A stretch of DNA of 64,000 nt. It comes from an uncultured Paracoccaceae bacterium (lineage in GTDB: Bacteria; Pseudomonadota; Alphaproteobacteria; Rhodobacterales; Rhodobacteraceae). The notes beneath the pieces were generated by a model that saw only the letters and a program-made list of their open reading frames with translations, did no database searches and had not been told where the DNA came from. The translations under genes and the position numbers were made by a program. Positions within the stretch are counted from its first letter, which is position 1. Every line of letters starts with the position of its first letter. Location: the NCBI GenBank assembly GCA_947487205.1, contig CANKVU010000001.1, positions 186,001 through 250,000 on the forward strand, in the 5' to 3' direction. Shown here piece after piece: positions 38,385 to 50,992 of this stretch.

Positions 38385-38610
38385 TCCAGCCCGACAGGAT
38401 CACCCCGGCGATCAGCGCCCAGATCAGCGTCCCCCAGATCGTGGTCTGGAGCATCTTGCGCTTCAGCGGGAAGCGCGCCGGGCTCGATTCGTGGGTTCCG
38501 GGCACCACCTCGCCCTCGTCGCCCTGCGTCGACAGGCCGATGGGCAGGACCACGAAGAACACCATGAACCAGGTCACCGCATAGAGGACGATCGCCGATG
38601 TGATCCCCAT
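38311..38610 (-). CDS. DUF1467 membrane protein
   Basis: A 99-residue protein with two transmembrane helices and the conserved sequence TSAIVLYAVTWFMVFFVVLPIGL. It follows mce by 1 bp, as in other Rhodobacterales where DUF1467 goes with methylmalonyl-CoA epimerase. Function unknown. The 74-bp overlap with the opposite EI24 gene covers its last residues. Confidence 0.87.
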   Translation of the reverse strand: MGITSAIVLYAVTWFMVFFVVLPIGLSTQGDEGEVVPGTHESSPARFPLKRKMLQTTIWGTLIWALIAGVILSGWISVRDFDWFERMSPPEPAAGETGG

Positions 38611-38611
38611 C

Positions 38612-39016
38612 TCAGACCTCTTCGAGCTCGATCAGGCAGCCGGCGAAATCCTTGGGATGGAGGAACAGGACCGGCTTGCCGTGGGCGCCGATCCGTGGCT
38701 CGCCGCTGCCCAGGACGCGCGCGCCCCCCGCCGTCAGCCGGTCGCGGGCGGCGCGGATGTCCTCCACCTCGTAGCACATGTGGTGGATGCCGCCGGCCGG
38801 GTTCTTGTCGAGAAACCCCGCGATCGGGGAATCCGCGCCCAGCGGGTACAGCAGCTCGACCTTGGTGTTGGGCAGCGTGACGAAGACGACGGTCACGCCG
38901 TGGTCGGGCTCGTCCTGCGGCGGCCCGACATCGGCGCCCAGCATGTCGCGGTACTGCGCCGCGGCGGCCTCCAGGTCCGGGACCGCGATCGCCACGTGGT
39001 TCAGGCGTCCGATCAT
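38612..39016 (-). CDS. mce: Methylmalonyl-CoA epimerase
   Basis: A 134-residue VOC metalloenzyme of propionate metabolism that epimerises (2S)- and (2R)-methylmalonyl-CoA. Metal ligands occur in LNHVAIAVPDL (His), GIHHMCYEV (His) and CLIELEEV (Glu). The ATG at 39016 follows GGAGGGAGAG. No mutase or propionyl-CoA carboxylase is adjacent. Confidence 0.92.
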   Translation of the reverse strand: MIGRLNHVAIAVPDLEAAAAQYRDMLGADVGPPQDEPDHGVTVVFVTLPNTKVELLYPLGADSPIAGFLDKNPAGGIHHMCYEVEDIRAARDRLTAGGARVLGSGEPRIGAHGKPVLFLHPKDFAGCLIELEEV

Positions 39017-39088
39017 CTCCAGCTCTCCCTCCGGGGTGGTCGCGGTCCTACAGCGCCGTCCGGCGCCCCGCAAGCGGGCGCGGCCGGC

Positions 39089-39103
39089 TTAACCGGTTGT
39101 TAG
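39089..39103. promoter_or_regulatory. CtrA-type site TTAA-N7-TTAG upstream of a response regulator
   Basis: TTAA at 39089-39092 and TTAG at 39100-39103 are separated by exactly 7 bp, the spacing of the alphaproteobacterial CtrA consensus TTAA-N7-TTAA. It lies 45 bp before the ATG of the response regulator at 39149. One base departs from consensus. Binding is inferred only. Confidence 0.5.
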
Positions 39104-39148
39104 CCAAGACCGCGCCATGGTTCGGGCGACAGCCATTGGGGGCAACAG

Positions 39149-39868
39149 ATGAGCGATTTCACGAACGAGTTCGCACCCGGCCGCAGGCCCACCGCCGAAC
39201 GCCCGCTGCTGGGCCAGATGATACTGGTGGTCGAGGACAGCCGCCATGCCGGCGAGACCATGCGCCTGATGTGCCTGCGCGGCGGTGCCCGGGTGCGCCG
39301 GGCCGATTCGCTCCGCGCCGCGGAACGGCACCTGACGGTCTTTCGCCCCTCGGTGGCGATCGTCGATGCGGGCTTGCCGGACGGCTGCGGGATCGGCCTG
39401 ATCCGCCGCCTGGCCACCGGCGCGAACCGGGTGCCGGCAATCCTCGCCACCTCCGGCGACCCGGACCTCGCCCAGGATGCGCTCGCGGCCGGCGCGGCGG
39501 CCTTCCTGCCCAAGCCCTACGGATCGGTCGGGGCCTTCCACGCCGCGATCCTGGCGCATCTGCCGCACGACCGTCAGCCCGCCGGCCCGCGCCTCGTCTC
39601 GGACGAGAGCGTGCGGCCCGACGACGCCGCACTGCGCGACGATCTGACGCTGATCGCCGACCTCCTCGACCGGGAGCGCGACCGCGCCAGCGTCGCCTAT
39701 GCCCTGAACTTCGCCCGGGGGCTGGCGCTGGCCACATCGGATGCCGAGCTTCTCAGCGCGGTGGCGCAAAGCGGCGCCGATCCTGCCGGCGCCCGCGAAC
39801 TGCCCGACACGGCCGCGATCTCGGCCCTGGTGCGCGCACGCCTGACAGGGGTGCGGCTGGCGGTCTGA
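39149..39868 (+). CDS. Stand-alone receiver-domain response regulator
   Basis: A 239-residue protein. The receiver spans about residues 24-135: acidic pair in VVED (29-30), phosphoacceptor Asp73 (AIVDAGLPD), Thr/Ser in LATSGD and Lys122 (FLPKPYG). The last 100 residues are helical and show no DNA-binding or enzymatic motif. A 23-residue leader precedes the domain. A CtrA-type site upstream suggests it belongs to the CtrA network (motility/GTA/cell-cycle); this is inference. Confidence 0.82.
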   Translation: MSDFTNEFAPGRRPTAERPLLGQMILVVEDSRHAGETMRLMCLRGGARVRRADSLRAAERHLTVFRPSVAIVDAGLPDGCGIGLIRRLATGANRVPAILATSGDPDLAQDALAAGAAAFLPKPYGSVGAFHAAILAHLPHDRQPAGPRLVSDESVRPDDAALRDDLTLIADLLDRERDRASVAYALNFARGLALATSDAELLSAVAQSGADPAGARELPDTAAISALVRARLTGVRLAV

Positions 39869-39884
39869 CGCGGGGCCCGTCGCG

Positions 39885-41660
39885 TCAGCCGTCGCGCGGG
39901 AGGACGCGCAGTCCCAGTTCGCGCAGCTGCGCGGCCGTCGGTTCGGATGGCGCGCCCATCATCAGGTCCTGCGCCTGCTGGTTCATCGGGAACATGATCA
40001 CCTCGCGGATGTTCTGCTCGTCGGCCAGCAGCATCACCATCCGGTCGATGCCCGCCGCGCAGCCCCCGTGCGGCGGCGCCCCGTACTGGAACGCGTTGAC
40101 CATGCCGCCGAACCGCGCCCGCACCTCGGCCTCGTCGTAACCGGCGATCTCGAACGCGCGGAACATGATCTCCGGGCGGTGGTTGCGGATCGCCCCAGAC
40201 ACCAGCTCGTAGCCGTTGCAGGCCAGGTCGTACTGGAAGCCCTTCACGGCCAGCGGATCGCCCTCCAGCGCCTCGGCGCCGCCCTGCGGCATCGAGAACG
40301 GGTTGTGGGAGAAGTCCACCCGCCCCTCGTCGTCTTCCTCGTACATCGGGAAATCCACGATCCATGCGAAGGCGAACCGGTCGGTCTCGGTCAGGCCCAG
40401 CTCGTCGCCGATGACGGTCCGGGCGCGGCCCGCGACCCCCTCGAAGTCGGAGGGCTTACCGCCCAGGAAGAATGCCGCATCCCCCTTGCCGAGGCTCAGC
40501 TGCTGCCGGATCGCCTCGGTCCGCTCGGGGCCGATGTTCTTGGCCAGCGGGCCTGCGGCCTCGATCCCGCTCTCGCCGTCGCGCCAGAAGATATAGCCCA
40601 TCCCCGGCAGACCCTCGCCTTGCGCGAACTTGTTCATCCGGTCGCAGAACTTGCGGCTTCCGCCCTTGGGCGCGGGGATGGCGCGGACCTCCGTGCCGTC
40701 CTTTTCCAGCAGATCGGCGAAGATCTTGAAGCCGGAGCCGGCGAAATGCTCCGAGACGACCTGCATCTCGATCGGGTTCCTGAGGTCGGGCTTGTCGGTC
40801 CCGTATTTCAGCGCCGCCTCGGCATAGGTGAGGCGTGGGAACACCTGATCCACGCTCCGGCCGTTGCCGAACCGCTCGAAGCAGCCGCGCACCACCGGCT
40901 CGATGGCGGCGAAGACCTCCTCCTGGGTGACGAAGGACATCTCCATGTCGAGCTGGTAGAAATCGGTGGGCGAGCGGTCGGCGCGGGGGTCCTCGTCGCG
41001 GAAGCAGGGCGCGATTTGGAAATACTTGTCGAAGCCCGACACCATGATGAGCTGCTTGAACTGCTGCGGGGCCTGCGGCAGCGCGTAGAACTTGCCCGGA
41101 TGGAGGCGCGACGGCACGAGGAAGTCGCGCGCGCCCTCGGGGCTCGACGCGGTCAGGATCGGCGTCTGATATTCCTGGAAACCCTGCCCCCACATCCGCT
41201 CGCGCAGGTCGCGCACCACGTTGGAGCGCAGCACCATGTTGGCGTGCAGCGTCTCGCGCCGCAGGTCGAGGAAGCGGTAGCGCAGGCGCGTCTCCTCGGG
41301 GTAATCCGGCTCGCCGAAGACTGGCAGCGGCAGCTCGCCCGCGCGGCCGAGCACCTCGATCTCGCGGGCATAGACCTCGATCTCGCCGGTCGGCAGCTTC
41401 GGATTGACCAGCGCGTCGTCGCGGGCCTTCACGCTGCCGTCGATCCGGATGCACCATTCGGAGCGCACCTTCTCCAGCTCGGCGAAGGCGGCGGAATCGG
41501 AATCGCAGATCACCTGCGTCACCCCGAAATGGTCGCGCAGGTCGATGAAGAGGACGCCGCCATGGTCGCGCACGCGGTGGACCCAGCCGGCAAGGCGCAC
41601 GGTCTCGCCTACATGCCCGCGATCGAGCTCGGCGCAGGTATGGCTGCGATAGGCGTGCAT
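39885..41660 (-). CDS. aspS: Aspartyl-tRNA synthetase
   Basis: A 591-residue class II synthetase: N-terminal OB-fold ([16 protein letters not shown]), class II motif 2 in [25 protein letters not shown], a GAD-type insert in the middle and motif 3 in [16 protein letters not shown]. Full bacterial length. The ATG at 41660 matches the family N-terminus. A promoter with TTGACT and TGTATC boxes lies about 30 bp upstream. Confidence 0.97.
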   Translation of the reverse strand: MHAYRSHTCAELDRGHVGETVRLAGWVHRVRDHGGVLFIDLRDHFGVTQVICDSDSAAFAELEKVRSEWCIRIDGSVKARDDALVNPKLPTGEIEVYAREIEVLGRAGELPLPVFGEPDYPEETRLRYRFLDLRRETLHANMVLRSNVVRDLRERMWGQGFQEYQTPILTASSPEGARDFLVPSRLHPGKFYALPQAPQQFKQLIMVSGFDKYFQIAPCFRDEDPRADRSPTDFYQLDMEMSFVTQEEVFAAIEPVVRGCFERFGNGRSVDQVFPRLTYAEAALKYGTDKPDLRNPIEMQVVSEHFAGSGFKIFADLLEKDGTEVRAIPAPKGGSRKFCDRMNKFAQGEGLPGMGYIFWRDGESGIEAAGPLAKNIGPERTEAIRQQLSLGKGDAAFFLGGKPSDFEGVAGRARTVIGDELGLTETDRFAFAWIVDFPMYEEDDEGRVDFSHNPFSMPQGGAEALEGDPLAVKGFQYDLACNGYELVSGAIRNHRPEIMFRAFEIAGYDEAEVRARFGGMVNAFQYGAPPHGGCAAGIDRMVMLLADEQNIREVIMFPMNQQAQDLMMGAPSEPTAAQLRELGLRVLPRDG

Positions 41661-41690
41661 CGGGCGCTCTCCTGTTTCGGTTGCCCGCGC

Positions 41691-41719
41691 GATACACATG
41701 CGCGGCCTCTGGAAGTCAA
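41691..41719 (-). promoter_or_regulatory. Probable sigma70-type promoter of aspS
   Basis: On the minus strand TTGACT (41714-41719) is separated by 17 bp from TGTATC (41691-41696); 30 bp separate the -10 box from the start codon. The -35 box forms part of an 8-bp palindrome (GTCAAGCG at 41715-41722, CGCTTGAC at 41732-41739) whose other half could serve the divergent cfa gene. Confidence 0.5.
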
Positions 41720-41827
41720 GCGCGGCCCGGTCGCTTGACCCCGGCCCCGAAAGGCTCAGGCTTCGCAGTTCCGAGACGGAGATGAGGGGCGTCCGCAACG
41801 CCCGCGGCAATTTCGAGGATGCGGATC

Positions 41828-43021
41828 ATGTGGGAAAAACTCATTGAGCGATTGATTTCGGCCATCGTGGTGGAGGGCAGCCTGGTCCTGACGCTGCCCT
41901 CGGGGCGGACGATCGTTTCCGGCGACGGCGCGCCCGAGATCCGCGCCACGATCCACGACGAGGCGATCCTGAAGCGGATCATCCGCAATCCCGACCTGGG
42001 CGTCGGAGAGGGCTACATGGACGGCCGCCTCACGATCGAGGGCGACGACCTGCGCGGCTTCCTGGGCCTCGTCCTGCGCAACATGCGCGAGGGCAACGTC
42101 CACTGGCTGCAGAACCTGCAGGTGAGGGTGGGACGTCGCCTGCGCCCGATCACGCAGGTCAACAGCGCAATCACCGCGCGCAAGAACGTCGCCCATCACT
42201 ACGACCTCTCGTCCGAACTCTACGACATCTTCCTCGACGAGGACCGGCAGTACAGCTGCGCCTATTTCGACCGCGAGGACGACGACCTCGACACCGCGCA
42301 GGAGAAAAAGAAGCGCCACATCGCCCGCAAGCTGCTGATCGAGCCGGGGATGCGCGTGCTCGACATCGGCTGCGGCTGGGGGGGCATGGCCCTGACGCTG
42401 GCGCGCGATTTCGGCGCCGAGGTGGTGGGGGTGACGCTCTCCGAGGAACAGCACCGCATCGCCACGCGTCGCGCCGCCGAGGCGGGCCTGTCCGACCGGA
42501 TCGACATCCGCATCCAAGATTACCGCGACATCACCGAGACATTCGACCGGATCGTCTCGGTCGGCATGTTCGAGCATGTCGGCCAGCCGCAATACGACAC
42601 CTATTTCGCCAAGTGCCACGACCTGCTGAACCGCGACGGCGTCGCGCTGGTCCATACGATCGGCCGCGCCAATCCGCCGGGCATCACCTCGCAGTTCATC
42701 GACAAGTACATCTTCCCCGGCGGCTACCTGCCCGCCCTGTCCGAGATGGCCGCGGCGTTCGAGCGCCAGCACCTCTTCCTGACCGACCTGGAGGTGTGGC
42801 GCCTCCACTACGCCAAGACGCTGCGCGCCTGGGCCGACCGGTTCGAGGCCGGGATCGACACGGCCCGCGCGCTCTATGACGAGCGGTTCTGCAGGATGTG
42901 GCGCTACTACCTCACCGCCTCCGAGATGAGCTTCATCCACGGCCACCAGGTCGTGTTCCAGGCCCAGCTGGCGCGCCGCAACGACGCGGTGCCGATCACG
43001 CGGGACTACCTCTACTCCTGA
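41828..43021 (+). CDS. Cyclopropane-fatty-acyl-phospholipid synthase family methyltransferase
   Basis: A 397-residue SAM-dependent enzyme that adds a methylene bridge to unsaturated membrane lipids (Cfa/CmaS family). SAM site [10 protein letters not shown] near residue 175, [15 protein letters not shown] and the E-box region [13 protein letters not shown]. An ATG 9 bp upstream also fits, but the chosen start has GAGG at 9 bp. Divergent from aspS. Confidence 0.9.
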   Translation: MWEKLIERLISAIVVEGSLVLTLPSGRTIVSGDGAPEIRATIHDEAILKRIIRNPDLGVGEGYMDGRLTIEGDDLRGFLGLVLRNMREGNVHWLQNLQVRVGRRLRPITQVNSAITARKNVAHHYDLSSELYDIFLDEDRQYSCAYFDREDDDLDTAQEKKKRHIARKLLIEPGMRVLDIGCGWGGMALTLARDFGAEVVGVTLSEEQHRIATRRAAEAGLSDRIDIRIQDYRDITETFDRIVSVGMFEHVGQPQYDTYFAKCHDLLNRDGVALVHTIGRANPPGITSQFIDKYIFPGGYLPALSEMAAAFERQHLFLTDLEVWRLHYAKTLRAWADRFEAGIDTARALYDERFCRMWRYYLTASEMSFIHGHQVVFQAQLARRNDAVPITRDYLYS

Positions 43022-43036
43022 AGGGGCGGCCGGCCC

Positions 43037-43064
43037 TTGCAGCGGATGGCGCGCCAAGTATAAC
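43037..43064 (+). promoter_or_regulatory. Probable promoter of carB
   Basis: TTGCAG (43037-43042) and TATAAC (43059-43064, five of six matches to the -10 consensus) are 16 bp apart, leaving a 30-nt leader before the carB ATG. Confidence 0.5.
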
Positions 43065-43094
43065 GCCGGGCGATTTGCCCCGGGGGACCAGCCT

Positions 43095-46451
<3,357 letters not shown>

Positions 46452-46470
46452 ACCCGGCTTGTCGCATTTC

Positions 46471-46500
46471 GGCCCGGAGCCCTTTTCCCGGCTCCGGGCC
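46471..46500. repeat. Perfect 11-bp inverted repeat after carB
   Basis: GGCCCGGAGCC (46471-46481) and GGCTCCGGGCC (46490-46500) with an 8-nt loop, 19 bp after the carB stop. It lacks a T-tract, so a strict intrinsic terminator is not shown; it may stabilise the 3' end or attenuate read-through into the DUF2267 gene. Confidence 0.6.
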
Positions 46501-46569
46501 GCCACGGTCTGGAACCGGACCCGCGGCCATCCCCGTTGCCCTCCCGAACTGAATGACGGGAGAACGACG

Positions 46570-47001
46570 ATGTCCGACCTGGGACTCTCCATGATCGACG
46601 AGACGGTGAACGAGACCAACCACTGGCTGAACCTTCTGGGCGACCGGCTGGGCCTCGACCATCAGCGCGCCTATCACGCCCTGCGCGCGGGGCTTCACAC
46701 CCTCCGCGACCGCCTGCCGATCGCGGAGGCCGCGGCGCTCGGGGCGCAGCTGCCGCACCTGGTGCGGGGCGTCTACTACGATGGCTGGCGGCCCGCCGAC
46801 GTGCCCGAGACCACGCGCAGCGTCGCGCAATACGCCGAGGCCCTGCGCGGCCGCCTGGTCGACGGCAACGGCCCCGATGCCGAGGCGACGGCGCGCGCCG
46901 TCTTCTGGCTTCTGGACCACAATTGCGGCTCGGGCATCATGGAGAAGATCCGCAACGCTTTGCCCGGCGACGTGGCCGAGGAATTGTTCGACCGCGCCTG
47001 A
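46570..47001 (+). CDS. DUF2267 protein
   Basis: A 143-residue soluble protein of the DUF2267 family (HWLNLLGDRLGLDHQRAYHALRAGLHTLRDRLP, LPHLVRGVYYDGW). Function unknown. The ATG at 46570 follows GGGAGAA; the frame is open upstream but the codon character changes. Confidence 0.85.
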   Translation: MSDLGLSMIDETVNETNHWLNLLGDRLGLDHQRAYHALRAGLHTLRDRLPIAEAAALGAQLPHLVRGVYYDGWRPADVPETTRSVAQYAEALRGRLVDGNGPDAEATARAVFWLLDHNCGSGIMEKIRNALPGDVAEELFDRA

Positions 47002-47019
47002 CGCGGGGGCGCGGCGGCG

Positions 47020-47769
47020 TCAGCTGGTTCCCTTCGCTGCCGGTGAGGGCTCCGTCGGGCGCCAGCCCGCCGCGCGCATCAATTCGGTGGAGCGCCCCTC
47101 CACCGCCGCGCTCAGGCGCGACACGAACGCGTCCTTGCCTAGCCCCGGCGGGATCGGGTCGAGGAATTCGAGGACCGCGTGGCCGGGCCGCTTGGCGATG
47201 CCCGACCGGGGCCAGAACAGCCCGACATTGACCGCGACGGGGATGCAGGTCTGGCCGAGCTGCTGGTAGAGCACCGCCGTCCCGGTCTTGTAGGGCAGGT
47301 CCACACCCGGTGCGACCCGCGTTCCCTGGGGATAGATGATGAGCTGCCCGGGCCGCGCCCGGCCGCTCTCCACGTCGGCCAGCATCTTGGCGATCGCCTG
47401 CCCCTTCTTGCCACGATCGACCGGGACGCAGCCGATCCTCATGGCGAACCAGCCCAGGACGGGCGCGCGCGTCAGCTCCTTCTTCATGATGAATTTCGGC
47501 GCCGGCAGCACCGAACAGAGCAGGATGATGTCGAAGAAGCTCTGGTGCTTCGCGGCGATCATGACCTCGCCCTGCGGCACCTCGCCCCGGATCTCCGAAC
47601 TCAGCCCGACGATCTTCTCGGCCGACCACACGACGTAGCGGCAATAGGCCCGGATCGCGCGATGGGCCCCGTCGGGGCGGCGGATCGCGGCCGGCATCCA
47701 CCAGAGCCCCATCGCCGCCATCACGGCGTACATCTGCACGGTGAAGAAGAGCGCGCGGATATACTGCAT
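47020..47769 (-). CDS. plsC: 1-acyl-sn-glycerol-3-phosphate acyltransferase (PlsC)
   Basis: A 249-residue membrane-associated enzyme of phospholipid synthesis. Catalytic HQSFFD (HX4D) near residue 75, YPQGTR glycerophosphate-binding motif near 146, and an N-terminal hydrophobic anchor. The ATG at 47769 follows GAGG; a GTG directly upstream is the alternative start. Convergent with the DUF2267 gene; a CTGACGC/GCGTCAG hairpin spans 46998-47023. Confidence 0.92.
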   Translation of the reverse strand: MQYIRALFFTVQMYAVMAAMGLWWMPAAIRRPDGAHRAIRAYCRYVVWSAEKIVGLSSEIRGEVPQGEVMIAAKHQSFFDIILLCSVLPAPKFIMKKELTRAPVLGWFAMRIGCVPVDRGKKGQAIAKMLADVESGRARPGQLIIYPQGTRVAPGVDLPYKTGTAVLYQQLGQTCIPVAVNVGLFWPRSGIAKRPGHAVLEFLDPIPPGLGKDAFVSRLSAAVEGRSTELMRAAGWRPTEPSPAAKGTS

Positions 47770-47867
47770 CACGACCTCGCGTCTGGGGGTCGTCCGAGCG
47801 GCCCTCCCCCGGCTCTAGCGCGGCGCGGGCGCCGTGGCCAGCCGCGCCACCTGCCGCGACAAACGCT

Positions 47868-47895
47868 TTGACACCGGGACCGCGGTTGCTAACAG
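47868..47895 (+). promoter_or_regulatory. Probable sigma70-type promoter of the zinc-ribbon gene
   Basis: A perfect TTGACA (47868-47873) is followed after 16 bp by TAACAG (47890-47895). It implies transcription starts near 47902, which supports the ATG at 47926 over a GTG at 47896. Confidence 0.6.
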
Positions 47896-47925
47896 GTGGC
47901 AGACCCGGGAACGGCCAAGGGCGCC

Positions 47926-48858
47926 ATGCGCATCACCTGTCCGAATTGTGACGCGATCTACGAGATCGACGCCGACCTGATCCCGCCGGAGGGACGTGAC
48001 GTGCAATGCTCGTCCTGCGGGCATGTCTGGTCCCAGTCGCGCGAGGCGGCCGATGCCGCGCCCGCCCCGGCGGCGGCGCCCGCCGAAGGGGGCGGGGCGG
48101 AGCCGGCGATCGCCCCGGAGCCGGAACCGGCGCATGACCGCGCCCCGGAGGGCTCCGCGCCCGACGAAGACGGCCCCGGGGACGGCGAAGGCGAAGGCGA
48201 CGACGACGGTCCCGACGGGGCGGCGGACGCGCCCCGGCGTCGCCCGGACGACGACACCTTGCGTATCCTACGCGAAGAGGCCGCGCGCGAGACCGCCCGC
48301 CGCCGGGCCGAGCGCGACGGCGCCGGCACCGGCGCGAAGGAGGCCGCCGCGCCGCCTCCCGATGCCGGGGCGCCCGACCCCGCGCCGCGACAGACGCGCG
48401 CCGCCCCGGTCCCGTCCCGCCCGGACCGCGACGAGGCTCCGCGCCCCGGCGCCGCCGACCGGATCACCGCCCCCGCGCATCCGGGCCGGGAGGCGGGGCG
48501 GGCCGAACCGGCGCGAAGCCGGCGATCCGACGCCTCCGGCGACCTGCTGCCCGACCTCGACGAGATCAATTCCACCCTCTCCGCCCCCCGCCGCCACGGG
48601 TCGCATCCGTCCGACCCGGCCGCCTCTCCCGCGCCACGGGCGCGGTCTTCGGGCGGGTTCCTGTCGGGCTTCGTCGCCGTTTTCGGGATCGCGGTCGTGG
48701 TGGCGGGGCTCTATCTCGCCGCGCCATGGCTCGTGGACCGGGTGCCGTCGCTCGAATCGCCGCTGGCCGCCTATGTGGGCGCGGTCAACGCGGTGCGGGA
48801 ATGGGTCGGCGCCCGGCTCGAAGGGCTCTCGGCCGCCGTCGCCGCGCTCGGCGGCTGA
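47926..48858 (+). CDS. MJ0042-type zinc-ribbon membrane-anchored protein
   Basis: A 310-residue protein: N-terminal CPNC...CSSC zinc-ribbon (CPNCDAIYEIDADLIPPEGR, residues 5-35), then about 200 residues of low-complexity acidic/Pro/Ala/Arg sequence, and a hydrophobic helix near residue 245. The MJ0042 domain is a C-type finger of unknown function found in many alphaproteobacterial membrane proteins. A good TTGACA promoter supports the start. It overlaps none of its neighbours; moeA converges 4 bp away. Confidence 0.85.
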   Translation: MRITCPNCDAIYEIDADLIPPEGRDVQCSSCGHVWSQSREAADAAPAPAAAPAEGGGAEPAIAPEPEPAHDRAPEGSAPDEDGPGDGEGEGDDDGPDGAADAPRRRPDDDTLRILREEAARETARRRAERDGAGTGAKEAAAPPPDAGAPDPAPRQTRAAPVPSRPDRDEAPRPGAADRITAPAHPGREAGRAEPARSRRSDASGDLLPDLDEINSTLSAPRRHGSHPSDPAASPAPRARSSGGFLSGFVAVFGIAVVVAGLYLAAPWLVDRVPSLESPLAAYVGAVNAVREWVGARLEGLSAAVAALGG

Positions 48859-48862
48859 CCCC

Positions 48863-50992
48863 TCAGCCGAGGTCCATCCCCCAATAGGGCAGGAAGCGGA
48901 CCGGATCGCCGGGACGGATGCGCGCCGCCCCGTCGGGCAGTTCCACGAGACCCTGCGCCCAGCTCAGCCCCGAGATCCGGCCCGACCCCTCGGAGGCGAA
49001 GGTTTCGACTCCTCCCTCCGCGCCGATGCGCGCCCGCAGGTATTCGCGCCGGCCCGGTTTCTTGTCCTTCTCGAAGGCCGCGGGCAGCGTCATCGCCACC
49101 GGCTCGGGCCACGGCGCGCCGGCCAGGACGGCCAGCGCCGGACGGGCGAAGATCACCGCGCATACGAAGCTCGCCACCGGGTTGCCCGGCAGGCCGAAGA
49201 CCGGGACGCCGTCCCGCAGGCCCAGCGCCAGCGGGCGGCCGGGCTTCAGCGCGATGCGCCAGGCCGACAGCGCGCCCTCGTCCCGCAGCAGCGCCGAAAC
49301 GTGGTCCTCATCCCCCGCAGATGCCCCGCCCGAGGTCACGATCACGTCCGCCCCGGCCGCGTCGAGCGCCGCGCGCAGCCGGTCGCGGTCGTCCGGCGCG
49401 TGGCCCATATCCACAGGCAGGTGGCCCCAGCGGCGCACCATCGACAACAGCATGGGACGATTCGCATCGAATGTCCGGGCCGGGTCGTCCGGCGCGCCGG
49501 CCGCCACGATCTCGTCGCCCGTCGACAGGACACCGACACGCAGGGCGCGGCGCACCGCCACCCGCGCCACGCCCGTCGCCGACAGGAGCGCCAGGTCGAC
49601 CGGGCGCAGGCGGTGGCCCGCCGGCAACATCTCCGCCCCCGCCGCCACGTCCTCGCCCGCCCGGCGGGTATTCGCCCCCGGCCGGACCGGACCGTTGAAG
49701 GCGACGGCCGCCCCGTCGCTCCGCGTGTCCTCCTCGAGCACCACCGTGTCCACGCCGGCGGGCAGCAGCGCGCCGGTCAGGATGCGGATCGCCGACCCGT
49801 GCGGGACGGGCTCGCCATGCGGCGCCCCGGCCGCGGCCCGTCCGCGGACCAGCGGCAGGCGCTGCGCCCCCGCGCCCGTCGCGGCATGGGCGAAGCCGTA
49901 GCCGTCCACCGCCGCGTTGGCGCCGGGCGGGTTCGCGCGCCGGGCCCGGGCCGGGCGCGACAGGATGCGGCCATCCGCGGACCCGGTCTCCACCTCCTCT
50001 TCGCCGCCAACCGGGCGAAGCCGGTGGCGCAGGCGCTCCAGCGCCACATCGACAAGCGTCCATTCGACCCCCGGCGGCAGGGCGAAGCACGTGTCCAACA
50101 GCGGCGGCGGCGCAAGGCGGCCCCCCCCCGGCGCCGACCGCGCAAGCTCCGTCAGCCGCGCGCCCGCGGCCGCGCCCGCACCGAGGATCCAGCCTTCCTC
50201 GGCGGCCTCGGGCGGCAGCCCCTCCATCAGGCGGGCGGCCTCCTCGGGCGGCAGGGCCGCGAGGGCCCGGGCCAGAAGCCGCACCTGGTGACGGTCTCGG
50301 ATCCCCGCACCCGCGTCCCGCACGGCCCCCTCGACAAGGCCTGGCCAGATCTCGGCCAGGACGGCCGGAGCGTCGTGCCAGGGCTCGAACGGCCATACCG
50401 CGACGCCGTCGATCCGCCGCAGGCGCGACAGCACCGGCAGCCCCGTCAGGGCCTGGCCGCCCACGGTCGGCGGAAAGGCCAGTTGCCAGACGGTGGAGGA
50501 CGCCCGCGCGGCCCGGTCGCAGGTGCGCGTCTCGGCCATGCCGTGGCCTGCGCGGGCGGTGCCGCGATAGGGAATGTCCGGCCAGTCGCGCTCGCTCGGC
50601 TTGCCCCAGAACGGGCCGATGCCCGGAAAGAGGCCGTTCAGCTCCGAGGCCACGGCAAAGCGATTGTTGCGGCCCCGTTCGTCGTCCTCGATCCGCGCCG
50701 CCAGCCAGTCCCAGAGCGCCAGCGGATCGTCCCGTCCGGTGACGGCGCGCGCGAAGCCGGCCGGATAGCCGAAGGGGAAGTCGAACGCGGCCAGCACCCG
50801 TCGGCCGGCGGCGATCTCGCCGCGCAGGGTGTCCTCCAGCCAGGCCTCGGCGTCGCGGCGGGTGGGCATGTGCAGCGGTTCGCCTTCGACGCCGTCCCGC
50901 ACGACGCCGATCCAGATCGCGTCCGGCCCGGCCCGGCGCACGCCACTGGCCGCCGACCAGTCGACGACGAGGATCGTGTCGAGGAGCCTCAC
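48863..50992 (-). CDS. moeA: Fusion protein: DUF429-like domain plus MoeA molybdenum-insertion domain
   Basis: A 709-residue polypeptide. Residues 1 to about 290 form a domain with DTILVVDWSA, VLAAFDFPFGYP and EEGWILGAG that looks DUF429-like (inference) and is known to me as a stand-alone companion of Moco genes in relatives. Residues from about 299 form a complete MoeA: DGYGFAHA, PGANTRRAGED, LSTGDEIV, TSGGASAGDED and LPGNPVASF. MoeA inserts molybdate into molybdopterin. The GTG start (50992) overlaps the mobB stop. A TTG at 50098 could allow internal MoeA initiation. Confidence 0.85.
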   Translation of the reverse strand: MRLLDTILVVDWSAASGVRRAGPDAIWIGVVRDGVEGEPLHMPTRRDAEAWLEDTLRGEIAAGRRVLAAFDFPFGYPAGFARAVTGRDDPLALWDWLAARIEDDERGRNNRFAVASELNGLFPGIGPFWGKPSERDWPDIPYRGTARAGHGMAETRTCDRAARASSTVWQLAFPPTVGGQALTGLPVLSRLRRIDGVAVWPFEPWHDAPAVLAEIWPGLVEGAVRDAGAGIRDRHQVRLLARALAALPPEEAARLMEGLPPEAAEEGWILGAGAAAGARLTELARSAPGGGRLAPPPLLDTCFALPPGVEWTLVDVALERLRHRLRPVGGEEEVETGSADGRILSRPARARRANPPGANAAVDGYGFAHAATGAGAQRLPLVRGRAAAGAPHGEPVPHGSAIRILTGALLPAGVDTVVLEEDTRSDGAAVAFNGPVRPGANTRRAGEDVAAGAEMLPAGHRLRPVDLALLSATGVARVAVRRALRVGVLSTGDEIVAAGAPDDPARTFDANRPMLLSMVRRWGHLPVDMGHAPDDRDRLRAALDAAGADVIVTSGGASAGDEDHVSALLRDEGALSAWRIALKPGRPLALGLRDGVPVFGLPGNPVASFVCAVIFARPALAVLAGAPWPEPVAMTLPAAFEKDKKPGRREYLRARIGAEGGVETFASEGSGRISGLSWAQGLVELPDGAARIRPGDPVRFLPYWGMDLG

